A stretch of DNA of 41,973 bases from Candidatus Aminicenantota bacterium (lineage in GTDB: Bacteria > Acidobacteriota > Aminicenantia > Aminicenantales > Aminicenantaceae), in assembly GCA_021162615.1 (NCBI GenBank), contig JAGGYH010000023.1, positions 1 to 41,973 on the forward strand. Direction: 5' to 3'. Below the pieces are notes generated by a model. The model made no database searches, had not been told where the DNA came from, and worked only from the letters and a program-made list of their open reading frames with translations. Of the stretch, positions 8,620 through 17,029 are shown piece after piece. How positions within the stretch are numbered: the stretch's first letter is position 1; each line of letters starts with the position of its first letter. Both the position numbers and the translations under genes were made by a program.

Positions 8620-10203
8620 TTAAAGCTGCTTTTTTATTAATTCGAGGAGTTCTTCGGCTTTTTCTTTAAAAGCAGGATGAGCCGCTGCTTTTTCAGCCAA
8701 TTGGATGGCTTTCTCCTTCTCTCCCGCATTGTAGTATCCTGCGGCTGCATTGTACCAGGCTGTGACTTTGGAGAGCGTTGTCTTCTGCAGCTGTTTGGCT
8801 TTGCGGGAGAGGAGGTTCTTTTTCCTTTGTTCGGAAAAGGAAGATTCCTTAATCTCCTCCACTATCCTCTGGATAGACCTTTCATTTTGCTCATAGACGA
8901 TGCCTGCTTTTTCAAAATAAGATCCTGCCGTCAACCAGTCTTCTTGTACGGACTTTATTTTCCCTAAATAATAAGGCGCATCGCCGTTTGAGGGATTGAT
9001 CTTGTAAGCTTGCTTTAAATTTTCCTCAGCCTCACGCAGCCTGTTCTGGTTAAAGGCAACCATTCCGGCCAGGAAAAATACCGGCTCGTATCCTTCAAGA
9101 TAATCTTTAGCTTTTTGGACGTTTGTCCAGGCGCTCTCATATTCTTCCAGTTCATTTTGATTCCAGGCCAGCCAGTAATGGGCCTCGCCCATATAATATT
9201 CTCCCAAACGCACCATAGTGCGGCACACTTCGGCAGCCTCTTCGTGCTTCCCGAGATAGCTCAGGCATATGGCTTTTCCCAAAAGCGCATCCCTGTGAGT
9301 AGGGGCCATAGCCAGGATCTCCTCCTGGAATCCCATGCTTTCTTCAAATTCCTCAAAAGCAAAACAAATGCTTGCCAGAGACATGAGAAGCGAGAGGGAT
9401 TGAGGGAAGTGATCATAGGCTTTGAAAAAATTTTCCTCTGCTTTGATCAGCTCTCTTTTTTTAAGAGCTGAGCTTCCCAGGAAAAAATAGACTTCGTGAA
9501 AGTTGGGCTCATCACTAACCAGTTTAGTAAGGCTCTCTGGATCCTCCTCCGGATAGACAGAGAGCTTATAGCGCATCAAAGGAAAATCATTAAAAATCTC
9601 TCCCAGCTTTTCTAGATCCGGGCCTCTTTTGACCAGATAATTAAAGGGAGAATAATAACTGATGGTCAAATAGGCAAAAAAAACATCCGTTGTCGATCTC
9701 TCGTTGAGCAAATCCGCCCAATCAGAGATATCGTATTTGATGTCATCATAAGGAACGATGATGCGGCTCCCGGTCTCAATCAAATCCCCTAAAATACCCA
9801 CCGTTTTCCTGGGAATAGAGCTTGCGATCTTTAAATAAACAGAACAATCAGAGAGCATAGGATAGGCTTTGATGATATCAGAGGCCTTCTGAAGGTAAGT
9901 GTCCTTTAAAAATCCCAGCTCTTTTTCCCTGAGGCCCAGGAGGATGGATGTTTTCATGAGCTTTCCTCCGTTTTGTCTCTTATAGATGGGAAAATCAAGC
10001 GCCTCTTTATACAGCTCGAACGCTTTTTTTAAGCGCTCATAGCATCCGGAATTATAGTGCGCATCTGCCTCTTTGATGCACAGGTTGTACTGGGCAAGCT
10101 GCTGCGGAGTGATGTCAGGTTTTTTAGGACCGCAGCAGATAAAGAAAAACGCCATCACAAGAAACAGAACGACCGATGGAAAAAAATAGAAGGTCCTCTT
10201 CAT
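8620..10203 (-). CDS. TPR-repeat protein, probable lipoprotein
   Basis: The 527-residue product from the ATG at 10203 begins with a signal sequence, MKRTFYFFPSVVLFLVMAFF, ending in FICCGPKK. The cysteine is probably lipidated, although the residues before it do not fit the strict lipobox. Several tetratricopeptide repeats follow in the second half, such as FFLGSSALKKRELIKAEENF, ALLGKAICLSYLGKHEEAAE, VFFLAGMVAFNQNRLREAEE and APYYLGKIKSVQEDWLTAGS. TPRs mediate protein-protein contacts, so a periplasmic or outer-membrane scaffold role is likely. The gene stands alone on the minus strand. Confidence 0.8.
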   Translation of the reverse strand: MKRTFYFFPSVVLFLVMAFFFICCGPKKPDITPQQLAQYNLCIKEADAHYNSGCYERLKKAFELYKEALDFPIYKRQNGGKLMKTSILLGLREKELGFLKDTYLQKASDIIKAYPMLSDCSVYLKIASSIPRKTVGILGDLIETGSRIIVPYDDIKYDISDWADLLNERSTTDVFFAYLTISYYSPFNYLVKRGPDLEKLGEIFNDFPLMRYKLSVYPEEDPESLTKLVSDEPNFHEVYFFLGSSALKKRELIKAEENFFKAYDHFPQSLSLLMSLASICFAFEEFEESMGFQEEILAMAPTHRDALLGKAICLSYLGKHEEAAEVCRTMVRLGEYYMGEAHYWLAWNQNELEEYESAWTNVQKAKDYLEGYEPVFFLAGMVAFNQNRLREAEENLKQAYKINPSNGDAPYYLGKIKSVQEDWLTAGSYFEKAGIVYEQNERSIQRIVEEIKESSFSEQRKKNLLSRKAKQLQKTTLSKVTAWYNAAAGYYNAGEKEKAIQLAEKAAAHPAFKEKAEELLELIKKQL

Positions 10204-10364
10204 CTTCACCCACCCTTTCTTTGGTACTTTTCTTGTCTTGTTCAAAAACTTTATATAAACCATTCCTCCGCAAATTGCAAGTCAAGCCCTTTTCAAATAA
10301 AGAAAATTACCCATTATTTATTTGGCAATTTGATTGTGATATTTTGAGGCTCAGTAGTCATTCC

Positions 10365-10466
10365 ATGAAGAAAAAAGAAATAGACCGCCGTACCTTTCTT
10401 AAAATAGCGGCTGATTCTATTGAATCATCTATTCTTGACAACGCCTCATCACTGATTTATCTTTAA
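10365..10466 (+). other. Tat-signal-like 33-codon ORF, probable remnant
   Basis: The ORF begins MKKKEIDRRTFLKIAADSIE. RRTFLK resembles the twin-arginine (Tat) motif RRxFLK, but the hydrophobic core that should follow is replaced by SIESSILDNASSLIYL and a stop. It may be the leftover 5' end of a Tat-exported protein. There is no clear ribosome binding site. Confidence 0.3.
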
Positions 10467-10503
10467 GTTGACATGGGTGTTTGCTGTTAGAAAGGAGGGG
10501 GGC

Positions 10504-10701
10504 ATGTATTCAATAGAACCAAAAAAAATCGGAATGTTTATCCTTTTTTTATTGATTTCCTTTTCAATTGGCTTCTCCAATCTACTGATTGAAAGAGACC
10601 TATCCTCCGCACGCACGGCAATTGTTTATACACGATGCTCTGGGAAGATCCGGAAAAAGAGCAGATCCAGCTCAATCCCAAAATCATCTGCTACCAATTA
10701 A
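10504..10701 (+). CDS. small single-pass membrane protein, possibly frameshifted
   Basis: GAAAGGAGGGG precedes the ATG at 10504. The 65-residue translation has one transmembrane segment (MFILFLLISFSIGFSNLLI). After residue 35 or so the sequence becomes serine- and lysine-rich and less protein-like. The neighbouring frame reads MLWEDPEKEQIQLNPKIICY from 10635 to a stop at 10706 and looks more natural, so a frameshift between about 10600 and 10640 is plausible. No family is recognised. The next gene has its own strong ribosome binding site 17 bases after 10706. Confidence 0.45.
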   Translation: MYSIEPKKIGMFILFLLISFSIGFSNLLIERDLSSARTAIVYTRCSGKIRKKSRSSSIPKSSATN

Positions 10702-10722
10702 AATAAATCATAAGGAGGGAAC

Positions 10723-11373
10723 ATGAACAAACAAAATGGAAACCAAGAATCACTTGTTTTTTCCTACTTGGAATTGAGGAAAATCCTTGGGATCCTGGGA
10801 ACATCTCTGCCTTTTATTCTTTTCATAGGCGCATGGATCATCTTTAATACCGGACTCCAGCGCTCTATAAGCTACTACTACCATACAGACATGGGGGATG
10901 TTCTTGTGGGGATGCTCTTTGCCATAGGCTTTTTTCTTCTCTCCTACAGAGGCTACGAGCGTAAGGATGACCTCGCCGGAGACCTGGGCTTCGTGTTTGC
11001 TCTGGGAGTGGCGCTCTTCCCCACAACAGCCGAAGGAGCAACCGGTTCCCCTATCATCGGGTATATTCACATGGCTTTTACGGTCCTTTTCTTTCTCATC
11101 CTCATCTACTTTTCGCTTTTTCTTTTTACCAAAACCGATCCTGAGAAATCCCCTACTAAAAGAAAACTGCAGAGGAATAAAGTCTATAGGACATGCGGCA
11201 TCATCATGAGTGTTTGTGTCCTGCTTATTGCTCTCTATGTGCTTTTTGCGAATATGCTGGAAGAGCTTTTCAAGCCGTATAAGCCAATATTCTGGCTGGA
11301 AGCTATTGCCATTTTAGCTTTCGGTATTTCATGGCTTATAAAGGGAGAGACCCTGCTTAAAGATAAGGTTTGA
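10723..11373 (+). CDS. multi-pass membrane protein, DUF998-like
   Basis: The 216-residue protein has about six hydrophobic helices, including SLPFILFIGAWIIFNTGLQ, GDVLVGMLFAIGFFLLSY, the segment around GFVFALGVALFPTT, HMAFTVLFFLILIYFSLF and CGIIMSVCVLLIALYVLF. Conserved-looking loop motifs are ISYYYHTDMGDVLVG and YRGYERKDDLAGD. The pattern resembles DUF998-type integral membrane proteins of unknown function, but the match is by eye. AAGGAGG precedes the ATG. The stop overlaps or abuts the start region of the ProX gene, so the two are probably co-transcribed. Confidence 0.65.
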   Translation: MNKQNGNQESLVFSYLELRKILGILGTSLPFILFIGAWIIFNTGLQRSISYYYHTDMGDVLVGMLFAIGFFLLSYRGYERKDDLAGDLGFVFALGVALFPTTAEGATGSPIIGYIHMAFTVLFFLILIYFSLFLFTKTDPEKSPTKRKLQRNKVYRTCGIIMSVCVLLIALYVLFANMLEELFKPYKPIFWLEAIAILAFGISWLIKGETLLKDKV

Positions 11374-11381
11374 GTAGCGAT

Positions 11382-11882
11382 ATGGCATCTGCTGAAAAAG
11401 AAAAACGAGTTTTTGACTTACTGAAACAACTGGAAATCCCCTATACCCTACACAATCACCCTCCTGTTTACACAGTAGAACAAGCTGAAAAGCACTGGAC
11501 ACAGATCCGGGGAGCACACTGCAAAAATCTCTTTCTGCGCAACAAAAAAGGGAACCGCCATTATTTGGTTATCCTTGAAGCTGTAAAAGCAGCGGACCTT
11601 AAATCATTAAGGCACAAGCTGGGGGAGGACCGCTTGAGCTTTGCTTCCCCTGAGAGGATGAAGAGATACCTCGACCTGGAACCCGGGTCCGTATCCCCTT
11701 TTGGGTTGATGAATGACCATGAGAACAAGGTTCAGGTCATTATCGACAAAAACCTCAAAAACGCCAAAGAAGTGAACTTCCATCCCAATGTGAATACAGC
11801 CACACTGGGAATTTCTTTTTCCGATTTTGAAAAATTTCTAGCCTGGACCAAAAATCCTGTCAGGTACCTCCCCTTTTCTTAA
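11382..11882 (+). CDS. prolyl-tRNA editing protein, ProX/PrdX type (YbaK-like deacylase)
   Basis: The product is a stand-alone YbaK/EbsC-type editing domain of 166 residues. Diagnostic stretches are YTLHNHPPVYTVEQAEKHW, GAHCKNLFLRNKKGNRHYLV, EDRLSFASPERM and LEPGSVSPFGLMND. Such proteins hydrolyse mischarged tRNAs, classically alanyl-tRNA(Pro), and act in trans to prolyl-tRNA synthetase. I chose the ATG at 11382; a TTG at 11370 overlapping the upstream stop is the alternative. The gene ends convergently with the permease on the other strand, 67 bases away. Confidence 0.85.
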   Translation: MASAEKEKRVFDLLKQLEIPYTLHNHPPVYTVEQAEKHWTQIRGAHCKNLFLRNKKGNRHYLVILEAVKAADLKSLRHKLGEDRLSFASPERMKRYLDLEPGSVSPFGLMNDHENKVQVIIDKNLKNAKEVNFHPNVNTATLGISFSDFEKFLAWTKNPVRYLPFS

Positions 11883-11949
11883 AAAAACTTTTGGGACGAA
11901 ACAAAACATCCCTATGGCTCATTTACTGCAGTCCAGAATTATGTAAAAC

Positions 11950-14214
11950 TCACAGCCAGCGGCGGATCCAGGACTTGAATCCGGCTGACGCCTTGACAAT
12001 GATCAAAGGTTTTTCACAGCCTACGCCCACCTTACAAGTTATGGAATCCCGGGTCAACTGACGGATCAACGGATCCTGTGTGTGCCCGAGAATCACAAGG
12101 TCATAGCACTTGGATTCCTTGAGGATCACATCTGAAATGGATGGGGCTGTTACACGCTTCATACTGATTCGGTCAGAAACGATACAATCTCCGTTTTTTT
12201 GAGGTATGGTTAATTTGTTGATGTCGATTTTCCTTTTCTCATCATTAACGGATAAAGCGGTTATCTTCCCATCGTGTCTTTCAGCTAATATCGAAGCTAT
12301 CTCTAGAGCAAAACAGCTGTTGGGCCCTCCGGCCACAGGAACCAGTATATTTTTAAACGTTTTGTCCCCCAGGCCCTTGAGGATAACGACATTGCAGTGG
12401 GCTCTTTCTAGCACATAATCCAAAGTGCTTCCGAGAGAGAAGGGATGCCGGCGTGATTTCCCCTCCCAACCCATGATAAGCATCTGTATTTTTTTCTCTT
12501 TGACCGCACTCAGAATTCCCCTGGCGATGTTCCGGCAGTATCGGATGGTGGTGGTGATCGGAAACTTGATGATCAAATGGAGCATCACTTCGATAATGGC
12601 TTCCTTGCCTTCCAGAATGAGCTCTTTGGCGTCCGTCAAAGGCACCTGCTCCGGAACCGGAACCATATGCAGGAGATTGACCTGTCCTTTTCTTGCCTCG
12701 CTGATATAATACGTGCTCCGTACCATGGGGATGGCATTGTTTGGATTGGCCACAGCCACCATGATCCGGTATCCCTCGGTCTCAGGAGCCCTCTCCTCCT
12801 CGATAACCTGAACCTCGTCCCTGGTTGGCACCGCTCTTTTTTTGGAATAGAAACTAAACAAGAAAATGCTCGAGATTATCCAGAGAGGAGCAATGATCCA
12901 GGCAATAAGGCTCATGTTGACCAGCCATACGGCCAGTACAGCCTGACAGATAATAGCCAGAAGCGGAAGCCACGGAAAAAAAGGCATCAGGAAGCCGTAG
13001 CTCAACTCGTCTCCCATATTGATTCTGATTCGAATCACGCTGACATTGACCAGGAAGAAAAGGAACAAAAACATAATGCTGGCACTTGATGCCACATCCA
13101 TGGTAGGAAGAAGCACAGCCACACAAATAACAAGGATTCCTGTAAACAGCAAAGCTCCGTATGGAGTTTTTTGCCGCTTGGATATTTTTGAAAAGATCTT
13201 AGGAAGGAGACGGTCGCGTCCCAGAGCGTAAGAGGCTCTGGTGGCAGAGAAAATGGTCGCATTCAGTGCAGAGATCGAAGCAAAAATCACTGCCAGCGTG
13301 AGAAAAAAATTACCTGCCGGCATGAGCCTTGATACGGCTTCTCCGAATCCGCGCTCCTTGAACTGGCCGATCCATTCCCATACCGGGCCTTCCACGCCAG
13401 GAGAACCGGCTTTTACCGCCACAACAGAAGCAAAGGAAACCGCCACATAAGTGAGAGTTGCGATGACCACAGAGTAGATCATGGCCTTCGGCAGATTCCT
13501 TTTAGGATCGATTGTTTCATCTCCGGCCTGGGCAATGACCTCATATCCCTCAAAGGCAACATAGGTAAATCCCATGGTGACCAGCAGCTTGTCCCAGCCG
13601 TGGGGCATGAATGGAGAAAAATTCTGAAGCCGGGATGGATCAAGAACAACTACAACAATCCCGATCAAACCAATAGCGATCAGGAATATGGTCTGCCCCA
13701 GAGTGAAAAACGCCCCGATCTTCCCTGTTTCAGAGGCACCCCGGTAGTTAATATAAAGAAATAACAATGCCGCCAGAAAAGCCACGATTTTTTCCGTTGT
13801 GTATATGGAAAAAGGAACCCAGTTAAGAAGCTTGATCCCCTGGAAATATCGAACAGTATAGATTGAAAAAGTCACTGCATACAGGCTGCCCGCCACACTG
13901 GAGGCAAACCACTCCATCCATCCGGCTGTAAAGCTGGTACGCCGCCCGAAGGCAAGACGGGCGAAATTATAAGCCCCTCCGGCCCGGGGAATGGCAGAGC
14001 TTAATTCAGCATAGGACATAGCCGTGCATATGGCGATAACACCGTTGAGAGAAAAAGTCAGGATAACACCGCCGGGACCGGCATGGAAAATGGCATTGCC
14101 GATACCCAGAAAAACCCCGGCACCGATCATCATCCCCAGCCCCATCATAGTGATATGGAAGAGAGAGAGGTCCCGGGATAATTCAGATTCTATTTGAACG
14201 GAGTTATTTTCCAT
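11950..14214 (-). CDS. APC-family amino-acid permease fused to two universal stress protein domains
   Basis: Residues 1-460 or so form an APC-superfamily transporter: MMGLGMMIGAGVFLGIGNAI in helix 1, RAGGAYNFARLAFGRR, and FVAFEGYE-like GFTYVAFEGYEVIAQAGDE in helix 6. Residues 480-745 form two USP folds (YRIMVAVANPNNAIPMVRST onward and KNILVPVAGGPNSCFALEIA onward). The first carries a plausible nucleotide-binding GSTLD motif and the second lacks it. The protein should import amino acids or other cationic solutes, with the cytoplasmic USP part probably regulatory. The ribosome binding site is weak; the start overlaps the end of a 51-codon gene, suggesting translational coupling. Confidence 0.9.
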   Translation of the reverse strand: MENNSVQIESELSRDLSLFHITMMGLGMMIGAGVFLGIGNAIFHAGPGGVILTFSLNGVIAICTAMSYAELSSAIPRAGGAYNFARLAFGRRTSFTAGWMEWFASSVAGSLYAVTFSIYTVRYFQGIKLLNWVPFSIYTTEKIVAFLAALLFLYINYRGASETGKIGAFFTLGQTIFLIAIGLIGIVVVVLDPSRLQNFSPFMPHGWDKLLVTMGFTYVAFEGYEVIAQAGDETIDPKRNLPKAMIYSVVIATLTYVAVSFASVVAVKAGSPGVEGPVWEWIGQFKERGFGEAVSRLMPAGNFFLTLAVIFASISALNATIFSATRASYALGRDRLLPKIFSKISKRQKTPYGALLFTGILVICVAVLLPTMDVASSASIMFLFLFFLVNVSVIRIRINMGDELSYGFLMPFFPWLPLLAIICQAVLAVWLVNMSLIAWIIAPLWIISSIFLFSFYSKKRAVPTRDEVQVIEEERAPETEGYRIMVAVANPNNAIPMVRSTYYISEARKGQVNLLHMVPVPEQVPLTDAKELILEGKEAIIEVMLHLIIKFPITTTIRYCRNIARGILSAVKEKKIQMLIMGWEGKSRRHPFSLGSTLDYVLERAHCNVVILKGLGDKTFKNILVPVAGGPNSCFALEIASILAERHDGKITALSVNDEKRKIDINKLTIPQKNGDCIVSDRISMKRVTAPSISDVILKESKCYDLVILGHTQDPLIRQLTRDSITCKVGVGCEKPLIIVKASAGFKSWIRRWL

Positions 14215-14359
14215 TTATTTTATTCTGGATCTCTCGTGCCGAATGGAGATTCTTTTGGTGAATGAGCTTTATGATGCGGTTGCTCCGGAAAACGAGGAAA
14301 AGCAGAAAGCCGAGAGATAAAAAAACGAGTATTATTCCGCAAACCGCATCAAAAGACAT
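14204..14359 (-). CDS. 51-residue single-pass membrane peptide upstream of the permease
   Basis: GGAGG stands 5 bases before the ATG at 14359. The product starts MSFDAVCGIILVFLSLGFLL, one membrane helix, and continues with a basic, amphipathic tail (RSNRIIKLIHQKNLHSAREI). Its stop TAA lies inside the first codons of the permease (ATGGAAAATAA), an 11-base overlap. The permease has a poor ribosome binding site of its own, so reading this peptide probably feeds ribosomes to it. No family is recognised. It could also act as a small transporter-associated subunit. Confidence 0.65.
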   Translation of the reverse strand: MSFDAVCGIILVFLSLGFLLFLVFRSNRIIKLIHQKNLHSAREIQNKINGK

Positions 14360-14579
14360 GCTTTCCTCCAATGTGAGAAATCAAAAATCAAGCAGCTCAT
14401 TATAATAAAAATGAACTTTTTATACCAACACGAAATTTTTGGAATGTGGACCTCTGTTCATTTTGATTCCCTTAAATGAGGGACGTTTACTGCCTTTTTT
14501 TCGCTTTTATGAAAAAATCGAAAGATTTATATAGCTTGAATGAAAAATATATAATATAAATATGCAGTGGAGGATCGTA

Positions 14580-14804
14580 ATGGAACAAGAACGAAAAAAA
14601 GAGCGGCCGTTAAAGGGAGAGCTGATCCCTCTATTGGGCATCGTGAAAACAGTGAGAGATATCATAAAAAAAGAACCAAACACGCTATCAGAATGGTGGA
14701 ATAACGATAAAACCATAGATTCCTGGAAAGCAGCCGTGGTCGCAGGTTACCAAATCGCTTTTCTCATTCTCGTTATTTTTGTGCTTGCCAAGTATGTCTT
14801 TTGA
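14580..14804 (+). CDS. small C-terminally anchored membrane protein, unknown
   Basis: The 74-residue product from the ATG at 14580 is preceded by GGAGG with 6-base spacing; the ATG at 14562 lies upstream of that site. The N-terminal two thirds are charged (MEQERKKERPLKGELIPLLG, then EWWNNDKTIDSWK). The C-terminus is a membrane helix (AFLILVIFVLAKYVF). No family is recognised. The 220 bases upstream are AT-rich and hold nothing else that I can identify. Confidence 0.55.
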   Translation: MEQERKKERPLKGELIPLLGIVKTVRDIIKKEPNTLSEWWNNDKTIDSWKAAVVAGYQIAFLILVIFVLAKYVF

Positions 14805-14938
14805 TTTTTTTTATGCCTCAGTTTCTATCTCCTAGAATGATTCCATATCAATAGTTGGCCAGCTTAATAATGATCTAGAGTAATAATACAAACTGGGAAT
14901 TCTAAATATTTTCATTTCTTATTAGTGTAGGGAAAAAA

Positions 14939-15012
<74 letters not shown>

Positions 15013-15040
15013 ATCTTATAGAAGAGTTAAAACTGAGGCT

Positions 15041-15068
15041 ATTATAACAAAATACAACATCCAGGCAA
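15041..15068 (-). promoter_or_regulatory. promoter of tRNA-Arg
   Basis: On the minus strand TTGCCT (15063-15068) and TATAAT (15041-15046) are 16 bases apart, about 30 bases before the tRNA 5' end. It lies within the truncated dehydrogenase ORF. Confidence 0.55.
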
Positions 15069-15152
15069 AAGGATTGTTTCTATTCGAATATCCACATATT
15101 CAAGAGGGCTCTCTTCGATCAGGCCGAATCTCTTAAGCTGCATTGCTTTCAT
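15042..15152 (-). pseudogene. N-terminal remnant of a zinc-dependent alcohol dehydrogenase
   Basis: The ORF begins MKAMQLKRFGLIEESPLEYV, the typical first strand and loop of AdhA-like zinc alcohol dehydrogenases, then changes to unrelated residues after about 22 codons and stops. Its ATG overlaps the YprB stop (TAATG), so a full gene was probably once coupled to yprB. The loss falls just before the tRNA-Arg promoter. Confidence 0.6.
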
Positions 15153-16492
15153 TAGAATTCTTCCTCCTTTTCAGTTTTTTCCAGTTTCTGTCTTTTCATC
15201 TTCTGTTTGATGCGCTCCCGGCGGCGGGTGAAATCTTCTTCATAATGGGAAGAAAACCCTCTGGAAAGCACAAATCCTTCCTCTGCGTATACAAGGGCTT
15301 TTTCATATTTTTTCTTTCTGTGTTCATAGAACATGGAAAGCTCCCGCAGAGAAAAAAGAAGGTCGAAACAGGGCTCGTTCACAGAGGCCATCTCTTCCCA
15401 CAGCATGACCGCATTTTCCCATCGATTATTTCGCTTGAACTGAAGGGACAATCTGCGCCGTGTGGAAAGGCCCACCTCTTCGGTGAGCTCTCCTTCCAGG
15501 GCTTTGGAGAAGAATCGGGCTGCTTCTTCCTCGTTTCCCAGCCGTTCCATGACCTTGCCGGCGCCAAAAAAATCCATGGAGTCCGGAGTCAGTTCTTCCA
15601 GGCCCTCGGAAAATATGGATGCACCAATGATCACCACTCCCAAAAGAGAGAGGATGTCTTCGGCATTGTGGTAGAGAATGGGCTCGATAAGGTCATAGTT
15701 TCCGGTCTGAAGGTACTGAAAATACCTCCAGGGGATCTCAGCAGAGGGAATGTCTTCTTCCCTGTATGTATCCACCACTTCCTGTGCCAGATGAAAAAGC
15801 CGGCAGCTTTCATGTTTATGGCGCCACAGACTCCGGGCGGGAAAAAGAAAATCAAGATGAGGGAGTTCGGTGAGTTCGAACGGTGTCCTGTGGAGAATAA
15901 AGCGGGTCTCCAGAAGTGGGATATCAAAGGCTTTGCCGTTGTATGTGACCACTGATTCGAATTTCATGTCTTTAAAGAACTGATAAAGCTCCTTTATCAT
16001 GCGTTCTTCTTCAGAGAGTTCACCCAAAAAATACTGACCGACCCAGAATTTATCGCCTCTGTAATAACCCATGCCAACATTAAAGGGAACCACTCCGGTC
16101 CCTCCTGAAAGGCCTGTGGTCTCAAGGTCAATAAAAAGGGCCTTGGACAGGTCTTTGGATTCAAACTCAGGATCACCGCTCAAACACGCAAGGGTGGGGC
16201 CCGGGATATCAAGCCCCTGGGAGATCTTGACTTTTCCGTAACGGGCATCCAGGGAATAGGGTGTTTCTGTGAACCGAAGGCCTTCTCTATCCCGGGGCTC
16301 GAACCGGGGTTCCGGCTTTTTTTCAGGCTTTCGTTCCCTTCTTAACTGGATAAGCTGTTCCAGCTTCTCTTTAGTGGAAAGTTCTTCTTTGGCCTCAAGT
16401 TTTGACCAGGCATCCCTGAGTTCCTGAGACTTTGTGCGGGCTTCCCGCTCCTTTTTTATGCGTTTGAGCTTTTCTTTGATATCCTCTGCCAA
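15152..16492 (-). CDS. YprB-like ribonuclease H-fold exonuclease with TPR-like tail
   Basis: The N-terminal 90 residues are charged and coiled. The nuclease domain follows with the DEDD-type acidic motifs: FIDLETTGLSGGTGVVPFNV (first DxE), TYNGKAFDIPLLETRF (second acidic motif) and YHNAEDILSLLG (H-x4-D). These would bind two metal ions for 3'-5' nucleolytic cleavage. The last 130 residues contain helical repeats (GAGKVMERLGNEEEAARFFS and neighbours). This matches YprB-type proteins in layout; substrate and role are not established. It starts 3 bases after the YjbQ stop and is surely co-transcribed with it. Confidence 0.8.
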   Translation of the reverse strand: MAEDIKEKLKRIKKEREARTKSQELRDAWSKLEAKEELSTKEKLEQLIQLRRERKPEKKPEPRFEPRDREGLRFTETPYSLDARYGKVKISQGLDIPGPTLACLSGDPEFESKDLSKALFIDLETTGLSGGTGVVPFNVGMGYYRGDKFWVGQYFLGELSEEERMIKELYQFFKDMKFESVVTYNGKAFDIPLLETRFILHRTPFELTELPHLDFLFPARSLWRHKHESCRLFHLAQEVVDTYREEDIPSAEIPWRYFQYLQTGNYDLIEPILYHNAEDILSLLGVVIIGASIFSEGLEELTPDSMDFFGAGKVMERLGNEEEAARFFSKALEGELTEEVGLSTRRRLSLQFKRNNRWENAVMLWEEMASVNEPCFDLLFSLRELSMFYEHRKKKYEKALVYAEEGFVLSRGFSSHYEEDFTRRRERIKQKMKRQKLEKTEKEEEF

Positions 16493-16495
16493 TGC

Positions 16496-16915
16496 CTATT
16501 CTCCTATGAACTGAAGCACGATGTTTCGCGAGCGGGAGCGGTTGTCAAAATCAACGAACACGATCTGCTGCCAGGTTCCGAGCACAAGCTTCCCTTCCGA
16601 GAAGGGAACGGTCAAGGAAGGCCCCACAAGGGAGGCTCTTATGTGAGAGAATCCGTTTCCGTCGCCCCATCTGGCATCATGGTGATAGGTCCTGCCGGAA
16701 GGGGCGACTCTCTCCATAAGTTCTGTGAAATCTTTTTCCAATCCCGGCTCGTATTCAATGGTGGTGATTCCTGCTGTGGAGCCTGGGACAAAGAGAGTGA
16801 CCTGGCCTGATCGGAGCCCGAGGGCACTAAGCTTGCTTGAGACTTCTCCTGTAATGTCCTTCATGTCGCTGAATCCGGAAGCTGACAGGTGGATGGAATC
16901 ATTGATGACTTTCAT
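16496..16915 (-). CDS. YjbQ-family protein (UPF0047)
   Basis: The 139-residue single-domain product shows the family core: VPGSTAGITTIEYEPGLEKD, HDARWGDGNGFSHIRASLVG and GTWQQIVFVDFDNRSRSR. The conserved histidine and aspartates (HHDARWGDGNG) are present. Members have been reported to show weak thiamine-phosphate synthase activity, but their true role is unclear. AGGAGAG precedes the ATG at 16915. It is followed by yprB with a 3-base gap. Confidence 0.85.
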   Translation of the reverse strand: MKVINDSIHLSASGFSDMKDITGEVSSKLSALGLRSGQVTLFVPGSTAGITTIEYEPGLEKDFTELMERVAPSGRTYHHDARWGDGNGFSHIRASLVGPSLTVPFSEGKLVLGTWQQIVFVDFDNRSRSRNIVLQFIGE

Positions 16916-17000
16916 TTGTTTTTCTCTCCTTTAATAATAGAATAATTTTCAGGTTCGGTAAAGAGAGGAAAATTGATTATGAAATTCAGAAATAGGGGAA

Positions 17001-17023
17001 AAAAAAGGAACCGTTCCTTTTTT
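17001..17023 (-). terminator. hairpin terminator after the dGTPase gene
   Basis: AAAAAAGGAA (17001-17010) and TTCCTTTTTT (17014-17023) are perfectly complementary around a 3-base loop. On the minus strand a run of eight T follows the GGAACGGTTCC stem. It lies just downstream of the dgt stop at 17030. Confidence 0.5.
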
Positions 17024-17029
17024 ACACCA

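Noticed and set aside
12577-13089. Long plus-strand open frame inside the permease-USP gene
   Set aside because: It is antisense to a well-supported coding region, has no ribosome binding site and gives a low-complexity, unrelated product.
15143-15955. 270-codon plus-strand frame opposite yprB
   Set aside because: It is a shadow of the YprB coding sequence; the minus-strand frame has all nuclease motifs.
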